Positions 55,615-64,000 of a stretch of DNA of 64,000 bases are shown here, one piece after another. The DNA is taken from contig CP074390.1 of the NCBI GenBank assembly GCA_022041995.1, forward strand, positions 1 through 64,000, in the 5' to 3' direction. This DNA comes from Cupriavidus necator. Its GTDB lineage: Bacteria > Pseudomonadota > Gammaproteobacteria > Burkholderiales > Burkholderiaceae. A program made the position numbers and the translations under genes. The notes under the pieces were generated by a model. The model ran no database searches, was not told the DNA's origin, and saw nothing but the letters and a program-made list of their open reading frames with translations. How positions within the stretch are numbered: position 1 is the first letter of the stretch; each line of letters starts with the position of its first letter.

Positions 55615-56442
55615 CTACGCCTTGAGATCTGTTGCCGCGAGATCCTGAACTTCTCTTGGCCGAAGGATTTTTTCAACGAGCCGAGCCGACATCTGGCGGC
55701 TCAGTAGTCTCTGCAAGTTCGCCAGCAGTCGATTTCGCCCCCCCACAACCCAATAGCTCAGATTGCGATCGAGCGCCCACAAGGCATCCTGCACCACGTT
55801 CGCGACCGGCATCGGCACGCCGACAGCAGCCTCCTTCGCGCCAACAACGTCGAAAAAGGCCGTTTGCGTCGCGCCAGGACATAGCGCGACGACCCGGATG
55901 CCCCGATGCCGGTTCTCAGCCCAAACAGCTTCTGAAAATGACAGGAGAAAGGCCTTCGTCGCGCCGTAGACGGCCATATACGGATCGGGCTGGAATGCCG
56001 CGGTTGACGCGACGTTGATGACTGCGCCGTCGGATCGCGCTTGCATCCCCGGCAGCAGAAGATGAGTCAGCTCGATCGCGGCGATGCAGTTCACCAGAAC
56101 TTCATCGCGCTGGCACGTCAACGGAATCGTTTCAAAGCGCCCGTAAGCTGCGAAGCCCGCATTGTTGATTAGCACATCGACGACCGTGCCGGTCTGCTTC
56201 AGATGACGATCGATCGTGTCGACGGCGTTGGCCGCGCTCAGGTCGACCGTCAGAAAATCGGCGTCGCACGCATAGTCGCGTCGCAGTTCTGCGGCCAGAT
56301 TGCGCAGCTTGTCGTGAGAGCGTGCGACCAGCAGGAGTCTCGCACCGCGTTCGGCCAACGCATAGGCAAACGCGCGCCCGATACCCGAAGATGCACCGGT
56401 GACGAGTGCTGTTTTTCCGCCAAAATCGAAAGATTTGCTCAT
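55615..56442 (-). CDS. SDR-family oxidoreductase under MerR control
   Basis: A 275-residue short-chain dehydrogenase. The cofactor motif is TGASSGIGRAFAYAL, then VDVLINNAGFAAYG, and the catalytic YGATK lies in PYMAVYGATKAFLL. It belongs to the DltE/SDR-like subgroup with a longer C-terminus. It is divergent from a MerR gene with a well-formed MerR operator in the gap, so its transcription is probably induced by that regulator. Substrate unknown. Confidence 0.9.
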   Translation of the reverse strand: MSKSFDFGGKTALVTGASSGIGRAFAYALAERGARLLLVARSHDKLRNLAAELRRDYACDADFLTVDLSAANAVDTIDRHLKQTGTVVDVLINNAGFAAYGRFETIPLTCQRDEVLVNCIAAIELTHLLLPGMQARSDGAVINVASTAAFQPDPYMAVYGATKAFLLSFSEAVWAENRHRGIRVVALCPGATQTAFFDVVGAKEAAVGVPMPVANVVQDALWALDRNLSYWVVGGRNRLLANLQRLLSRQMSARLVEKILRPREVQDLAATDLKA

Positions 56443-56479
56443 AGCTTGCTGATGGAGTGGAACGGGAGTTGCACTCTAA

Positions 56480-56501
56480 ACCGTTGACTATAGGCAACGG
56501 T
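56480..56501 (-). promoter_or_regulatory. MerR-type operator and promoter of the SDR gene
   Basis: ACCGTTG and CAACGGT form a perfect 7-bp inverted repeat with 8 bases between. On the minus strand the -35 TTGACC and -10 TTAGAG flank it with a 19-base spacer, the stretched spacing typical of MerR-activated promoters. Confidence 0.8.
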
Positions 56502-56541
56502 CAAGCGTAAATGTCGTTCCACGACATTGATTGGAGGCAGC

Positions 56542-56916
56542 ATGCGCATCGGCGAGCTATGCAAGAGGGCGGGTGTATCGCGCGACACCGTCCGTTACTA
56601 CGAACGTATGGGTCTGCTGGACAAACCAACACAACCTAACGCGACGAACACTTACAAGCGCTATTCCGAACTTTCGTTACAGCGGATACGGCTGATCGTC
56701 CACGCGAAGGAGTTGGGCTTCACGCTGGCGGAAATTGGCGACGTTGTCCATGTATGGGAAAGTCCGACGTTCGGCGTTGACCAAAAGGTCGCGTGCCTGC
56801 AAGCAAAACTCGCCGAACTCGACGCAAAGAGTCTTGCGTTGATCACGCTGCGAACAGGGTTGCTGAATGCGTTGGCCAAAGTTGGCGGCGATTGTGTCGA
56901 AGAAGAAATAGCGTGA
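56542..56916 (+). CDS. MerR-family transcriptional regulator
   Basis: A 124-residue MerR protein. The N-terminal winged helix is MRIGELCKRAGVSRDTVRYY, followed by ERMGLLDKP and YSELSLQRIRLIVHAKELGF. The C-terminal helix (KVACLQAKLAELDAKSLAL) forms the dimer coiled coil. No conserved metal-binding cysteines are visible in the sensor part, so it probably senses an organic signal. The ATG at 56542 follows TTGGAGG. It is divergent from the SDR gene it likely activates, with the operator between. Confidence 0.9.
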   Translation: MRIGELCKRAGVSRDTVRYYERMGLLDKPTQPNATNTYKRYSELSLQRIRLIVHAKELGFTLAEIGDVVHVWESPTFGVDQKVACLQAKLAELDAKSLALITLRTGLLNALAKVGGDCVEEEIA

Positions 56917-58259
56917 TGAGTCGCGGCCGTGCAAGTGTCATGTTGCCTCGAACAGGAACGTCAATGGCCGCTTTGGGTCGAGGGTGTGTGAAAACGTCCC
57001 GATCACCTAGTCTTACTGTGTCACAAGAGAAGTCGTTTGTTTGGCCTCCGACAGCACGGACACATGGCGAGTCTACCAATCAAGAGAATGCTGAGTTGGT
57101 GGCGGATCGTGGTGATTGAATCAGCCACGTGTCGCTGGGCGCGCTGGGCTGCCCCGCGGGATGTAATCTGCGGAAAGCGCAGGCGTTTGGCGTGCAATGA
57201 AGTTTTTTTTGGCGCCGACTAAATCGCCGGTGGTAATACGTTCAGAGACCAGGAATCCATAGGCGGCTATGCTCAGCGCGGCATGGTGGTGAAAGCCCCG
57301 CCACCCTCGGCCTTCGTAATGGCCGAGACCCAACTCCTGCTTCAAGTCCTGGTAGTCGCGCTCGATGCGCCAACGCATGTGCGCCTGGGCGACCAATTCA
57401 TCCAGCGCAATATCGGCCGGGAGGGTGGATAGGAAGTACTTCAATGGGTCAGTGTCCCCAGTGGGCCACTCGATTAGCAGCCACTGCTCGGGGCGCAGAC
57501 GCGCCTTGCCACTATTACCGCCTGCGTGACGCACACGTACGGCGGCAAAGCGCCCACTGAGCGTTTCGTTTGAGCCTTCGCGCCAGCTAATCGTCTGGAA
57601 TGCGGTAGGCGGCAGGGAATGCGCCAGTTCCTTGACGCTTATCGGCTGTCGATTGCGAGTGCGCCGCGGCATCACCGGCGGGCGGCCGATGCCGCTATAT
57701 GGCTTCGGCGGCAACGGCTCCACCCCCGGTGGCCAGACCACGACCGCCGACGTGATACCCACCACATACCGCATGCCCAGATCACTCAGACGCTGGCGAA
57801 ATGCGTTGTCCACCCCGTAGCCGGCATCCGCCAACACGCAATACTTTGGCGCGCCGGCGGCCAACAGCGATTCGAGCTGTTGCAGAGCAATCTCGGTCTT
57901 CGTTGTGAACCTCACCTCGTCGGGAATTCCAGCCTTCTCACGCCGCTCAGTATCTTCCGCCCATTCCCGCGGTAGATAGAGCTGGTAGGCTACAGGCACA
58001 CTCGCCTGCTCACAGGCCAGAGACACACTGACCGCAACTTGGCAGTTGTCCTGCTTACCCAGCACCCCACAATACTGACGCGCGACCCCAACCGAATGTT
58101 TGCCCTTCTTTGGGAAGCCTGTGTCGTCAATGATCCAGAAGCCACCGGTCGAGAGATCCATCTTGGGCACTACCCACTGACTGACCCGGCGCAGCATCTC
58201 CTCATCGGACCAGTCGGCCTTGGCGACAAAGTGGTGCAGTGCCTGGTGCCGGGCGCTAG

Positions 58260-59871
58260 GAGACTGTCGGATTTTCGGGATCCCCGGTCGTCCGGCGGGA
58301 CGGGTTGGGCGTTAATAAATTAACAAGTTTCTGAGAGAGTCCATAGGTGAGTCGCTTCGTGCCCGTTGATCGTCAGACCGACTATCTGTTGCCGCCGTCA
58401 GTGGAGGACTGGTTGCCCGAAGGTCATCTGGCGCGGTTCGTGGTGGAAGTCATCGAGCAGATGGACCTGTCGGAGCTGAGCGGGGCGTACGCGGGTCGCG
58501 GCATGGCGGCGCATCACCCTGAGGTGCTACTGGGCTTGCTGGTGTACGGGTATGCGACCGGAGTGTCTTCGAGCCGCAAGATTGAGAGAGCGACCTATGA
58601 CTCGGTGGCGTTCCGCTACGTTGCGGCGAACACGCATCCGGACCATGACACGCTGGCCACCTTTCGCAAGCGGTTTGCGAGCCAGTTAGAGAAGCTGTTC
58701 GTGCAGGTGCTGCTGATCGCGAAGGAGATGAAGCTGGTCAAGCTGGGCCGGATTGCGCTGGATGGCACCAAGGTGAAGGCGAATGCGAGCAAGCACCGCG
58801 CGCTGTCGCACGGGCACATCGGCCGGATCGAAGCGCAGTTGCATGAAGAAGTGCAGCGGTTGATAGCGATGGCCGAGAACGCCGATCGAGAGAGTCTGCC
58901 AGATGGGATGGATGTACCGGCGGAGATCGCACGGCGCGAAGCGCGACTGAAGGCGTTGGCCGAAGCGAAGGCGAAGATCGAGGCGCGGGCGCAGGAACGG
59001 TTCGAGCAAGAGCAGCAGGAGTATGAAGCCAAGGTGGCGCGTCGCGAGGCGCAGCGCAAAGACGGCAAGAAGCCGCGGGGCAAGGACCCGAAGCCGCCGC
59101 AAGGCGGTGCCAAGGAACGCGACCAGATCAACCTGACGGACGAAGAGTCGCGCATCATGCCGGTGTCCAGCGGCGGCTTCGAGCAAGGCTACAACGCGCA
59201 GGCGGCGGTGAATGTCGAGACGATGTTGATCGTGGGCACGACAGTGACCCAGCAAAGCAACGACAAGCGCCAGGTCGCACCGATGATCAACGTGCTGGGG
59301 GCGCTGCCCGAGCCATTGGGCCAGCCTGAGGTGTTGCTGGCGGATGCGGGCTACTTCAGTGCGGCCAACGTCGTCACCTGCGAGGCAGCGGACATCACCC
59401 CTCTGATCGCGATCCAGCGCGACGCCCATCATCTGCCGCTGATGGAACGCTTTGCCGACGATCCGGCGCCGCCCGAGAGCACCGATCCGGTCGTCAGGAT
59501 GACACACCGACATAAGACGAAGGCGGGGCGAGCACTGTACGGGCTCCGCAAGAGCACCGTCGAACCGGTGTTCGGCATCATCAAGCATGTGATGGGATTC
59601 CGGCAGTTCTCGCTGCGCGGGCTGTCCAACGTCGCGGCGGAATGGTCGCTGGTCGCGCTCGCGTGGAACATCAAGCGGATGAACGTATTACGGGGTGTGT
59701 AGGGCCGATCAGCGGGCTCTTTGTGCCGCCTAATCGCCCGATTGCCTTCCTCATCCACTTTCAAATACCTTCATCGCGTTTTGACGACTGAGATGAGCCC
59801 GCAATCCGGCCGCGAACCCAGTCATGAACCTGATGTTTTGAATCGCGCTTCACCTCAACTCCGACGAGCTC
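58260..59871 (+). mobile_element. IS1182-family element inside the IS701 transposase gene
   Basis: A 1612-bp element whose ends GAGACTGTCGGA and TCCGACGAGCTC are imperfect inverted repeats. It is flanked by CTAG at 58256-58259 and 59872-59875. It carries one complete transposase gene. About 165 bases after that gene lead to the right end, with nothing else recognised in them. Confidence 0.9.
58347..59702 (+). CDS. IS1182-family transposase (inner element)
   Basis: A 451-residue DDE transposase. The N-terminal DUF772 domain has LPEGHLARFVVEVIEQMDLS and HPEVLLGLLVYGYATGVSSS. A long charged coiled segment (around EARAQERFEQEQQEYEAKV) separates the catalytic parts. The likely triad lies in RIALDGTKVKANAS, VLLADAGYFSAANV and STVEPVFGIIKHVMG. 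Complete and possibly active. It differs clearly from the second IS1182-type enzyme at 61376. Confidence 0.92.
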   Translation: MSRFVPVDRQTDYLLPPSVEDWLPEGHLARFVVEVIEQMDLSELSGAYAGRGMAAHHPEVLLGLLVYGYATGVSSSRKIERATYDSVAFRYVAANTHPDHDTLATFRKRFASQLEKLFVQVLLIAKEMKLVKLGRIALDGTKVKANASKHRALSHGHIGRIEAQLHEEVQRLIAMAENADRESLPDGMDVPAEIARREARLKALAEAKAKIEARAQERFEQEQQEYEAKVARREAQRKDGKKPRGKDPKPPQGGAKERDQINLTDEESRIMPVSSGGFEQGYNAQAAVNVETMLIVGTTVTQQSNDKRQVAPMINVLGALPEPLGQPEVLLADAGYFSAANVVTCEAADITPLIAIQRDAHHLPLMERFADDPAPPESTDPVVRMTHRHKTKAGRALYGLRKSTVEPVFGIIKHVMGFRQFSLRGLSNVAAEWSLVALAWNIKRMNVLRGV

Positions 59872-60101
59872 CTAGCGTGCAGCGGATCGACTCCAGCTGC
59901 CATCGGCTCCACACTCTTACGCGATAGCGGCAGCATCAGACCTGTGCAGTAGCCCTTGAGCCCAGCATGGCGGTCCGCATGCCCCAGTCCCGCCGCTAAA
60001 TGTTCCATGTATTGCTCAAATCGCTCGCTCGCGCTCATCGCTCTTCATGAACTGTGCCAAGAAGTTTATAGTATGGCACATTTATGACACAGTAAGACTA
60101 G

Positions 60102-61339
60102 GGAATCGCTGAACAAAGCGTCAGCGCGCAGCGTTGCCAGTGTGATGCCGATTTTTTTTGTCAACCAACAGCAGATTTGACGGCTTGCCAGTTGGAAATT
60201 TTCATTTTTTGGGGCTTTTGCCCCGGGTTTCACGCCTTATGCCGCCTTGCAGACGGAATTGTCCATTGATTGCAGCAACGCTTTCTTTGCAATCACCAGA
60301 TTGGCCAGCGCAAACAAGGTGTCGCACTGCGCACCGTTTTTGGCCAATCCCCTGTAGCGAGCCTTCTTGTGCTTGAACAGATTCTTCACCACATGAAACG
60401 GATGTTCAACCCGGGCACGAATTTGCGCCTTGACCTTCTCCAAGGCCTGCGTCAATTGCTTCAGCGGCCCTTCGGTCATGCCCTTGAGCCTGGAGCGCTT
60501 CATAGCCACCGACCACCGAACATCCGCCTTGATGGCGCCCTCTGCTTGCGCCTTCAAGATCTCGTCGCGCCTGTGCACGCCGGTGTAGCCCGCATCAAGA
60601 ATGACGTCATCCTCTTGCCCATGCAGCACCTCATGGGTGTGCGCCACGTCAGACTCGTTGGCCGCGGTGTAGTGAGTGCTGTGCACCAAGCCCGATTCAG
60701 CATCGGCACCCACATGCGCCTTCATGCCGTGGTACCACTGATTGCGCTTCTTCGTTTGATGCATTTCAGGGTCACGCGCCTTGTCTCGGTTCTTTGTCGA
60801 AGTCGGCGCATTGATGATGGTGGCGTCCACCATCGTGCCCTCGCGCATCATCAGGCCTCGCTCGCGCAGGTGGGCGTTGATCTGCTCAAACAGCACGGCG
60901 GTAAGCTTGTGCTTCTCGAGCAGGCGGCGAAACTTGAGCACCGTGGTGGCGTCCGGCGCTTCCTCATGTCCCAAGTCAACACCGACAAAATTGCGGATGG
61001 CCGCGCTGTCGCTGACGGCATCTTCAAGGGCCTCGTCGGACAAGCCATACCACTGCTGCACAAAGTACAGCCGCAGCATGCGTTCCAGGCCAATGGGCGG
61101 GCGCCCTCGTTTGCCCTTGGGGTAGTACGGCTCCAGTGCCTCCAGCAATCGAGCCCAGGGCACCACCTGCTCCATCTCACCCAGAAATTTCTCGCGCCGC
61201 GTAACGCGCTTCTTTCCCAGATACTCGGCACTAGCAAAACTGATTTGTTGCATCGGCGTAGCTCGCTGGTCGTCCTTAGTCTATCAACGCTTCACAGCTG
61301 CTCAACGTCGACACTCTCGTCGATTAAATCAGCCTTTCC
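60102..61339 (-). mobile_element. IS5-family insertion sequence, copy 3
   Basis: A 1238-bp copy of the element at 12291-13528, flanked by CTAG at 60098-60101 and 61340-61343. The left CTAG is also the right-hand duplication of the IS701 element, so this copy landed exactly at the IS701 edge. One silent base difference from copies 1 and 2 lies near 60622. Confidence 0.96.
60237..61253 (-). CDS. IS5-family transposase, copy 3
   Basis: The 338-residue protein is the same as in copies 1 and 2, with catalytic D143, D220 and E283. It starts at ATG 61253. A single base change near 60622 is silent (a His codon). The frame is intact. Confidence 0.95.
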   Translation of the reverse strand: MQQISFASAEYLGKKRVTRREKFLGEMEQVVPWARLLEALEPYYPKGKRGRPPIGLERMLRLYFVQQWYGLSDEALEDAVSDSAAIRNFVGVDLGHEEAPDATTVLKFRRLLEKHKLTAVLFEQINAHLRERGLMMREGTMVDATIINAPTSTKNRDKARDPEMHQTKKRNQWYHGMKAHVGADAESGLVHSTHYTAANESDVAHTHEVLHGQEDDVILDAGYTGVHRRDEILKAQAEGAIKADVRWSVAMKRSRLKGMTEGPLKQLTQALEKVKAQIRARVEHPFHVVKNLFKHKKARYRGLAKNGAQCDTLFALANLVIAKKALLQSMDNSVCKAA

Positions 61340-61375
61340 CTAGACTGGATCAACGCATTCAGATTGGGGGCCCGG

Positions 61376-62821
61376 ATGAAGCGATTCATAGAGGGAGAAG
61401 ACCGCAAGCAAGCTACGCTGCTTCCAGAATGCCTCGATGATTTCATCGCCGAGGATAACCCTGCCAGGATCATCGACGCGTTTGTTGAAGAGTTGGATCT
61501 CGAGTCGCTCGGGTTCGAAGGTGCCAATCCTTCGACTACAGGTCGCCCCTCATATCATCCTGCCGTCCTCTTGAAGATATACATCTACGGCTACCTCAAC
61601 CGCGTCCAGTCCAGTCGCCGTCTGGAGCGCGAATGCCAACGCAACATAGAGCTGATGTGGCTGACCGGTCGACTGGCGCCTGACTTCAAGACGATTGCGG
61701 ACTTCCGCAGGGATAACAGCACGGGCATTCGCAATGTCTGCCGTCGTTTCGTGGTTCTGTGCCGCGATTTAAAGTTGTTCTCGCAGGCCATGGTCGCCAT
61801 CGACGGCAGCAAGTTCAAGGCAGTCAATACTCGGGACCGCAATTTCACGGCTGGCAAAGTCGACAAACGCCAGCAGCAAATCGAGGAAAGCATCCAGCGG
61901 TATCTGAGCGCGCTGGAGACTGCCGATCGCACGCAGCCGGCGGAGATGGAACTCAAGACAACTCGACTGCGCGAGAAGATTGCGCAACTGCGTCAGCAGA
62001 TGCATAGCCTTGACCAGATAAAGGAAGAGCTCAAGACACTTCCAGATGGTCAGATCTCGATGACCGATCCTGATGCGCGTTCGATGGCGACAAGTGGCAA
62101 GGGCTCTGGAATGGTCGGCTACAACGTACAGATGGCCGTAGATGCCAAGCACCATCTGATCGTCGTTCATGAAGTCACCAATATTGGCAATGATCGGGCG
62201 CAACTCAGTTCGATGGCTCGAGCCGCTCGCGATGCGATGGGTAAGACCAGGCTTAAAGCCATAGCTGATCGTGGCTACTTCAGCGCGCAGGAGATCAAGG
62301 CATGCGCGGATACGGGAGTTGCTGCCATCTTGCCCAAGCCAACGACGTCCAGCGCGAAGGCGGGAGGTCGATTTGATCGGGCGGACTTCATCTACATTGC
62401 CCGGGACGATGAATATCAATGTCCCGCCGGTGAACGTGCGATATACCGCTTCACCAGAGAAGAACATGGCCTGCAGCTACGCCGCTATTGGAGTAGTGCC
62501 TGTCCTCAGTGCACCATGCGATCTCAATGCACGCCGAGTCCGTATCGGCGCATCTCCAGATGGGAGCATGAGGAAGTGCTGGAGGCCGTCCAGCGCCGGC
62601 TCGACAAGACGCCGGATGCAATGACGGTTCGCAGGCGAACCGTCGAGCATGTCTTCGGAACCTTCAAACATTGGATGGGCTACACGCACTTCCTGACGCG
62701 CACGCTACCGAATGTAGGTACTGAAATGAGCCTGCATGTTCTGGCGTACAACCTGAAGCGCGTCCTTCGAATTCTCGGGTTCTCGAAAACAATGAAGGCA
62801 ATGCGCCTGGTGGGTGCGTAA
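61376..62821 (+). CDS. IS1182-family transposase (outer element)
   Basis: A 481-residue DDE transposase. It starts MKRFIEGEDRKQATLLPECL at ATG 61376; the frame extends to 61364 without family features. DUF772-type sequence YHPAVLLKIYIYGYLNRVQS is followed by MVAIDGSKFKAVNT, KAIADRGYFSAQEI and RTVEHVFGTFKHWMG around the catalytic residues. A cysteine cluster (SACPQCTMRSQC) lies before the last motif, as in many IS1182 enzymes. The gene is complete, but its promoter end has been displaced by the nested insertions. Confidence 0.92.
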   Translation: MKRFIEGEDRKQATLLPECLDDFIAEDNPARIIDAFVEELDLESLGFEGANPSTTGRPSYHPAVLLKIYIYGYLNRVQSSRRLERECQRNIELMWLTGRLAPDFKTIADFRRDNSTGIRNVCRRFVVLCRDLKLFSQAMVAIDGSKFKAVNTRDRNFTAGKVDKRQQQIEESIQRYLSALETADRTQPAEMELKTTRLREKIAQLRQQMHSLDQIKEELKTLPDGQISMTDPDARSMATSGKGSGMVGYNVQMAVDAKHHLIVVHEVTNIGNDRAQLSSMARAARDAMGKTRLKAIADRGYFSAQEIKACADTGVAAILPKPTTSSAKAGGRFDRADFIYIARDDEYQCPAGERAIYRFTREEHGLQLRRYWSSACPQCTMRSQCTPSPYRRISRWEHEEVLEAVQRRLDKTPDAMTVRRRTVEHVFGTFKHWMGYTHFLTRTLPNVGTEMSLHVLAYNLKRVLRILGFSKTMKAMRLVGA

Positions 62822-63003
62822 GCACCCATTTGCGCCTAAAAAATGGGCTGAAGATCGCCCTCAGGAGCTCATTGGCGCTGTTCGCACCCGTTTCGGCGTC
62901 GTCCCATGACCAGATTGGCCGAAAATTCGATAAGACAGGCTACGCCCCGGAGGAGACGCGCATTAGTGCGATTCGAGAGACGTTTCCACACGGCCTCGGT
63001 CGG

Positions 63004-63506
63004 TTAGGGACAAGATCCGGGCCGGTGAGAAATGGCGACCGCTAGAAGCCGGGAACGACCGAAAGCCCCGCTCGCGATTGGAGCGGGGCTAAAAGCGGAG
63101 CCGCTGATATTGCCATTGCGATAATGGCCGGACACTACGACAACCCCGGGGCCAGTGCCCGACTATGGGCGCCCCGCTCCATCCAGGCTCACGGGCTCCG
63201 AGGAAACACAGGCACACAGGCAGCTCTCGGCCATGAGGCGTCATTCCACTCATACCGTCGGTCGGACGTTCAGACGTCGGCTGCGGCCCCGGTTTCGCTT
63301 CATAGGCCGGCCCCGATCAAACGGCCAGTCAACCGTTGGATCCGTTCAGGAAGGCGGTCACTCACTCGCGCAGCCTCCAATTGTGCGCAGAAAGTAACCC
63401 TCTGCGCGGAAGCCGCCAACTTACGAGCGCTGCATAACACTGCCCCCACGATCGCTTGCGTACAATGCTCCTGTACAGGCGGCGGCGGGTCCTGAGGGAG
63501 TCTCCA
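63004..63506. other. Non-coding stretch with one hairpin
   Basis: About 500 bases between the outer IS1182 end and the methyltransferase gene. A perfect 10-bp stem, AGCCCCGCTC / GAGCGGGGCT, lies at 63064-63090 without a T run on the plus strand. A long plus-strand frame (63124-63495) has no ribosome-binding site or recognisable product and is not called. Confidence 0.45.
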
Positions 63507-64000
63507 AATGACCGACAGCAGAGTGAAATCCAATCTTCGCAATACGTGGGAGTCGGCAGCACCCGGCTGGGCGAAGTGGGAGCATGTGTTCGCCACCAAT
63601 CTTTCGGGCGCCACGGACATGCTCATCGATATGGCCGGTATCCGGCCGGGCATGCGCGTTCTCGATCTGGCCTGCGGTGCCGGCAGCCAGAGCATTCAGG
63701 CAGCAATGCGAGTGGGTGCCGGCGGCGAAGTGGTCGCCTGTGATATATCGGGCACCATGCTGGAGCATGTCCGCCGAAATGCCGCTCGCGCCGGTCTTCA
63801 GAATATCGAAACGCTGGAATGCGCCGCAGAAGAATTGGACGAGACACTGGCCCCGTTCGACGCGGCGATGTGCCGATTGGGGTTGATGCTTTTCCCGTCA
63901 CCTAGCGAGGCATTGGAAGCTGTCCAACGCGCACTCAAGCCTGGCGCGCGTTTCGCGGCGCTGGTCTTCACGACGCCGGCCAAGAATCCCTTTATGGCCA
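63507..64000 (+). CDS. SAM-dependent methyltransferase, cut by the window edge
   Basis: The gene starts at ATG 63507 after GAGGGAG and is open to the end of the window (164 codons). It begins MTDSRVKSNLRNTWESAAPG. The SAM-binding motif I is VLDLACGAGSQSIQAA, and motif II-like EVVACDISGTMLEHV follows. Later ALKPGARFAALVF matches the UbiE/COQ5-like class I fold. Substrate unknown. The C-terminus is missing only because the window ends. Confidence 0.88.

Larger units (their letters stand above)
57121..60038 (-). pseudogene. IS701-family transposase, split by an IS1182-type element
   Basis: The first part (60038 down to 59872) starts MSASERFEQYMEHLAAG and reaches AAGVDPLHA. The second (58255 down to 57121) continues SARHQALHHFVAKADWSDEE. 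Joining them across the inserted element with one CTAG gives 433 residues in frame. The catalytic region shows FWIIDDTGFPKKGKHSVG, YCVLADAGYG and RWRIERDYQDLKQELGL. The transposase is inactive as split. Confidence 0.88.
57011..60097 (-). mobile_element. IS701-family element, split by an IS1182-family element
   Basis: The ends are TCTTACTGTGTCA (left) and TGACACAGTAAGA (right), a perfect inverted repeat, with CTAG on both sides (57007-57010 and 60098-60101). The transposase gene is split by the IS1182-type element at 58260-59871. Without that insertion the IS701 would be about 1.47 kb, a normal size. Confidence 0.88.
56977..63003 (+). mobile_element. IS1182-family element, split by nested insertions
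   Basis: The left end (GTCGAGGGTGTGTGAAAACG near 56977) and the right end (GACGTTTCCACACGGCCTCG near 62979) are imperfect inverted repeats. The transposase gene is at 61376-62821. The left arm is interrupted at CTAG by an IS701 element (57011-60097), beside which IS5 copy 3 sits. Removing both leaves about 100 bases between the left end and the gene, as expected. End positions are accurate to a few bases; no target duplication was established. Confidence 0.75.

Noticed and set aside
1..64000. tRNA, rRNA, riboswitch or replication-origin features
   Set aside because: No cloverleaf, rRNA core, recognised riboswitch core or iteron array was seen by eye; a covariance-model scan would be needed to exclude short RNAs.

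Overview
The window looks like accessory DNA from a beta-proteobacterium of the Burkholderiaceae, most likely Cupriavidus or Ralstonia. Reasons are the GC-rich coding style, LysR/AraC/MHS-type catabolic genes, a Wza-Wzb-Wzc exopolysaccharide locus and a heavy load of IS5, IS701 and IS1182 elements. The genus is inferred; there is no rRNA or other marker gene.

Region 1 (1-3.4 kb) holds an AraC-type regulator between two broken copies of an uncharacterised, uracil-DNA-glycosylase-like gene. The only intact copy lies at 35.0 kb, beyond the polysaccharide locus.

Region 2 (3.5-30.2 kb) is a Wzx/Wzy-dependent exopolysaccharide locus in two convergent arms. The plus arm (3.5-13.9 kb) encodes a WcaJ-like initiating transferase, dTDP-L-rhamnose synthesis (rfbBDAC), a DUF1972 glycosyltransferase, ManC and a membrane acyltransferase split by an IS5 element. 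The minus arm (30.2-18.0 kb) encodes Wza, Wzb, Wzc, Wzx, a pyruvyl transferase, a glycosyltransferase, Wzy, two more glycosyltransferases and a secreted GH99/WbsX-like protein. The genes from about 18 to 26 kb are visibly AT-richer than the rest. Between the arms sits a four-gene transposon (DD(35)E transposase plus AAA ATPase) next to a decayed IS5-family remnant. The predicted polymer contains rhamnose and probably GDP-mannose-derived sugar, with pyruvyl and acyl decorations.

Region 3 (30.2-36.4 kb) has an MHS-family transporter between two hairpins with the same stem, a candidate 33-residue small gene with its own terminator, a second IS5 copy and the intact UDG-like gene.

Region 4 (36-48 kb) is a patchwork of amino-acid metabolism genes (leucine dehydrogenase, permease, branched-chain aminotransferase) mixed with gene fragments (LeuA, indolepyruvate ferredoxin oxidoreductase, serine/threonine dehydratase, LysR), small proteins, a periplasmic-binding-like protein and a LysR/SLAC1 divergent pair.

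Region 5 (48-57 kb) contains LysR/argC, then an AraC-controlled catabolic operon (carboxymuconolactone-decarboxylase-like, BKACE, MFS, SDR), then an SDR/MerR divergent pair with a clear MerR operator.

Region 6 (57-63 kb) is a nest of four insertion sequences. An IS1182-family element is split by an IS701 element, which is itself split by another IS1182-family element; the third IS5 copy sits at the IS701 edge. All three inner elements are flanked by CTAG duplications. A methyltransferase runs off the right edge.

Many otherwise intact genes (rfbB, wzc, the pyruvyl transferase, the GH99-like gene, ilvE, the permease) are broken only by one-base length changes, nearly all losses of one base in short G/C runs. 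This pattern points to homopolymer errors in the assembly at least as much as to real decay.
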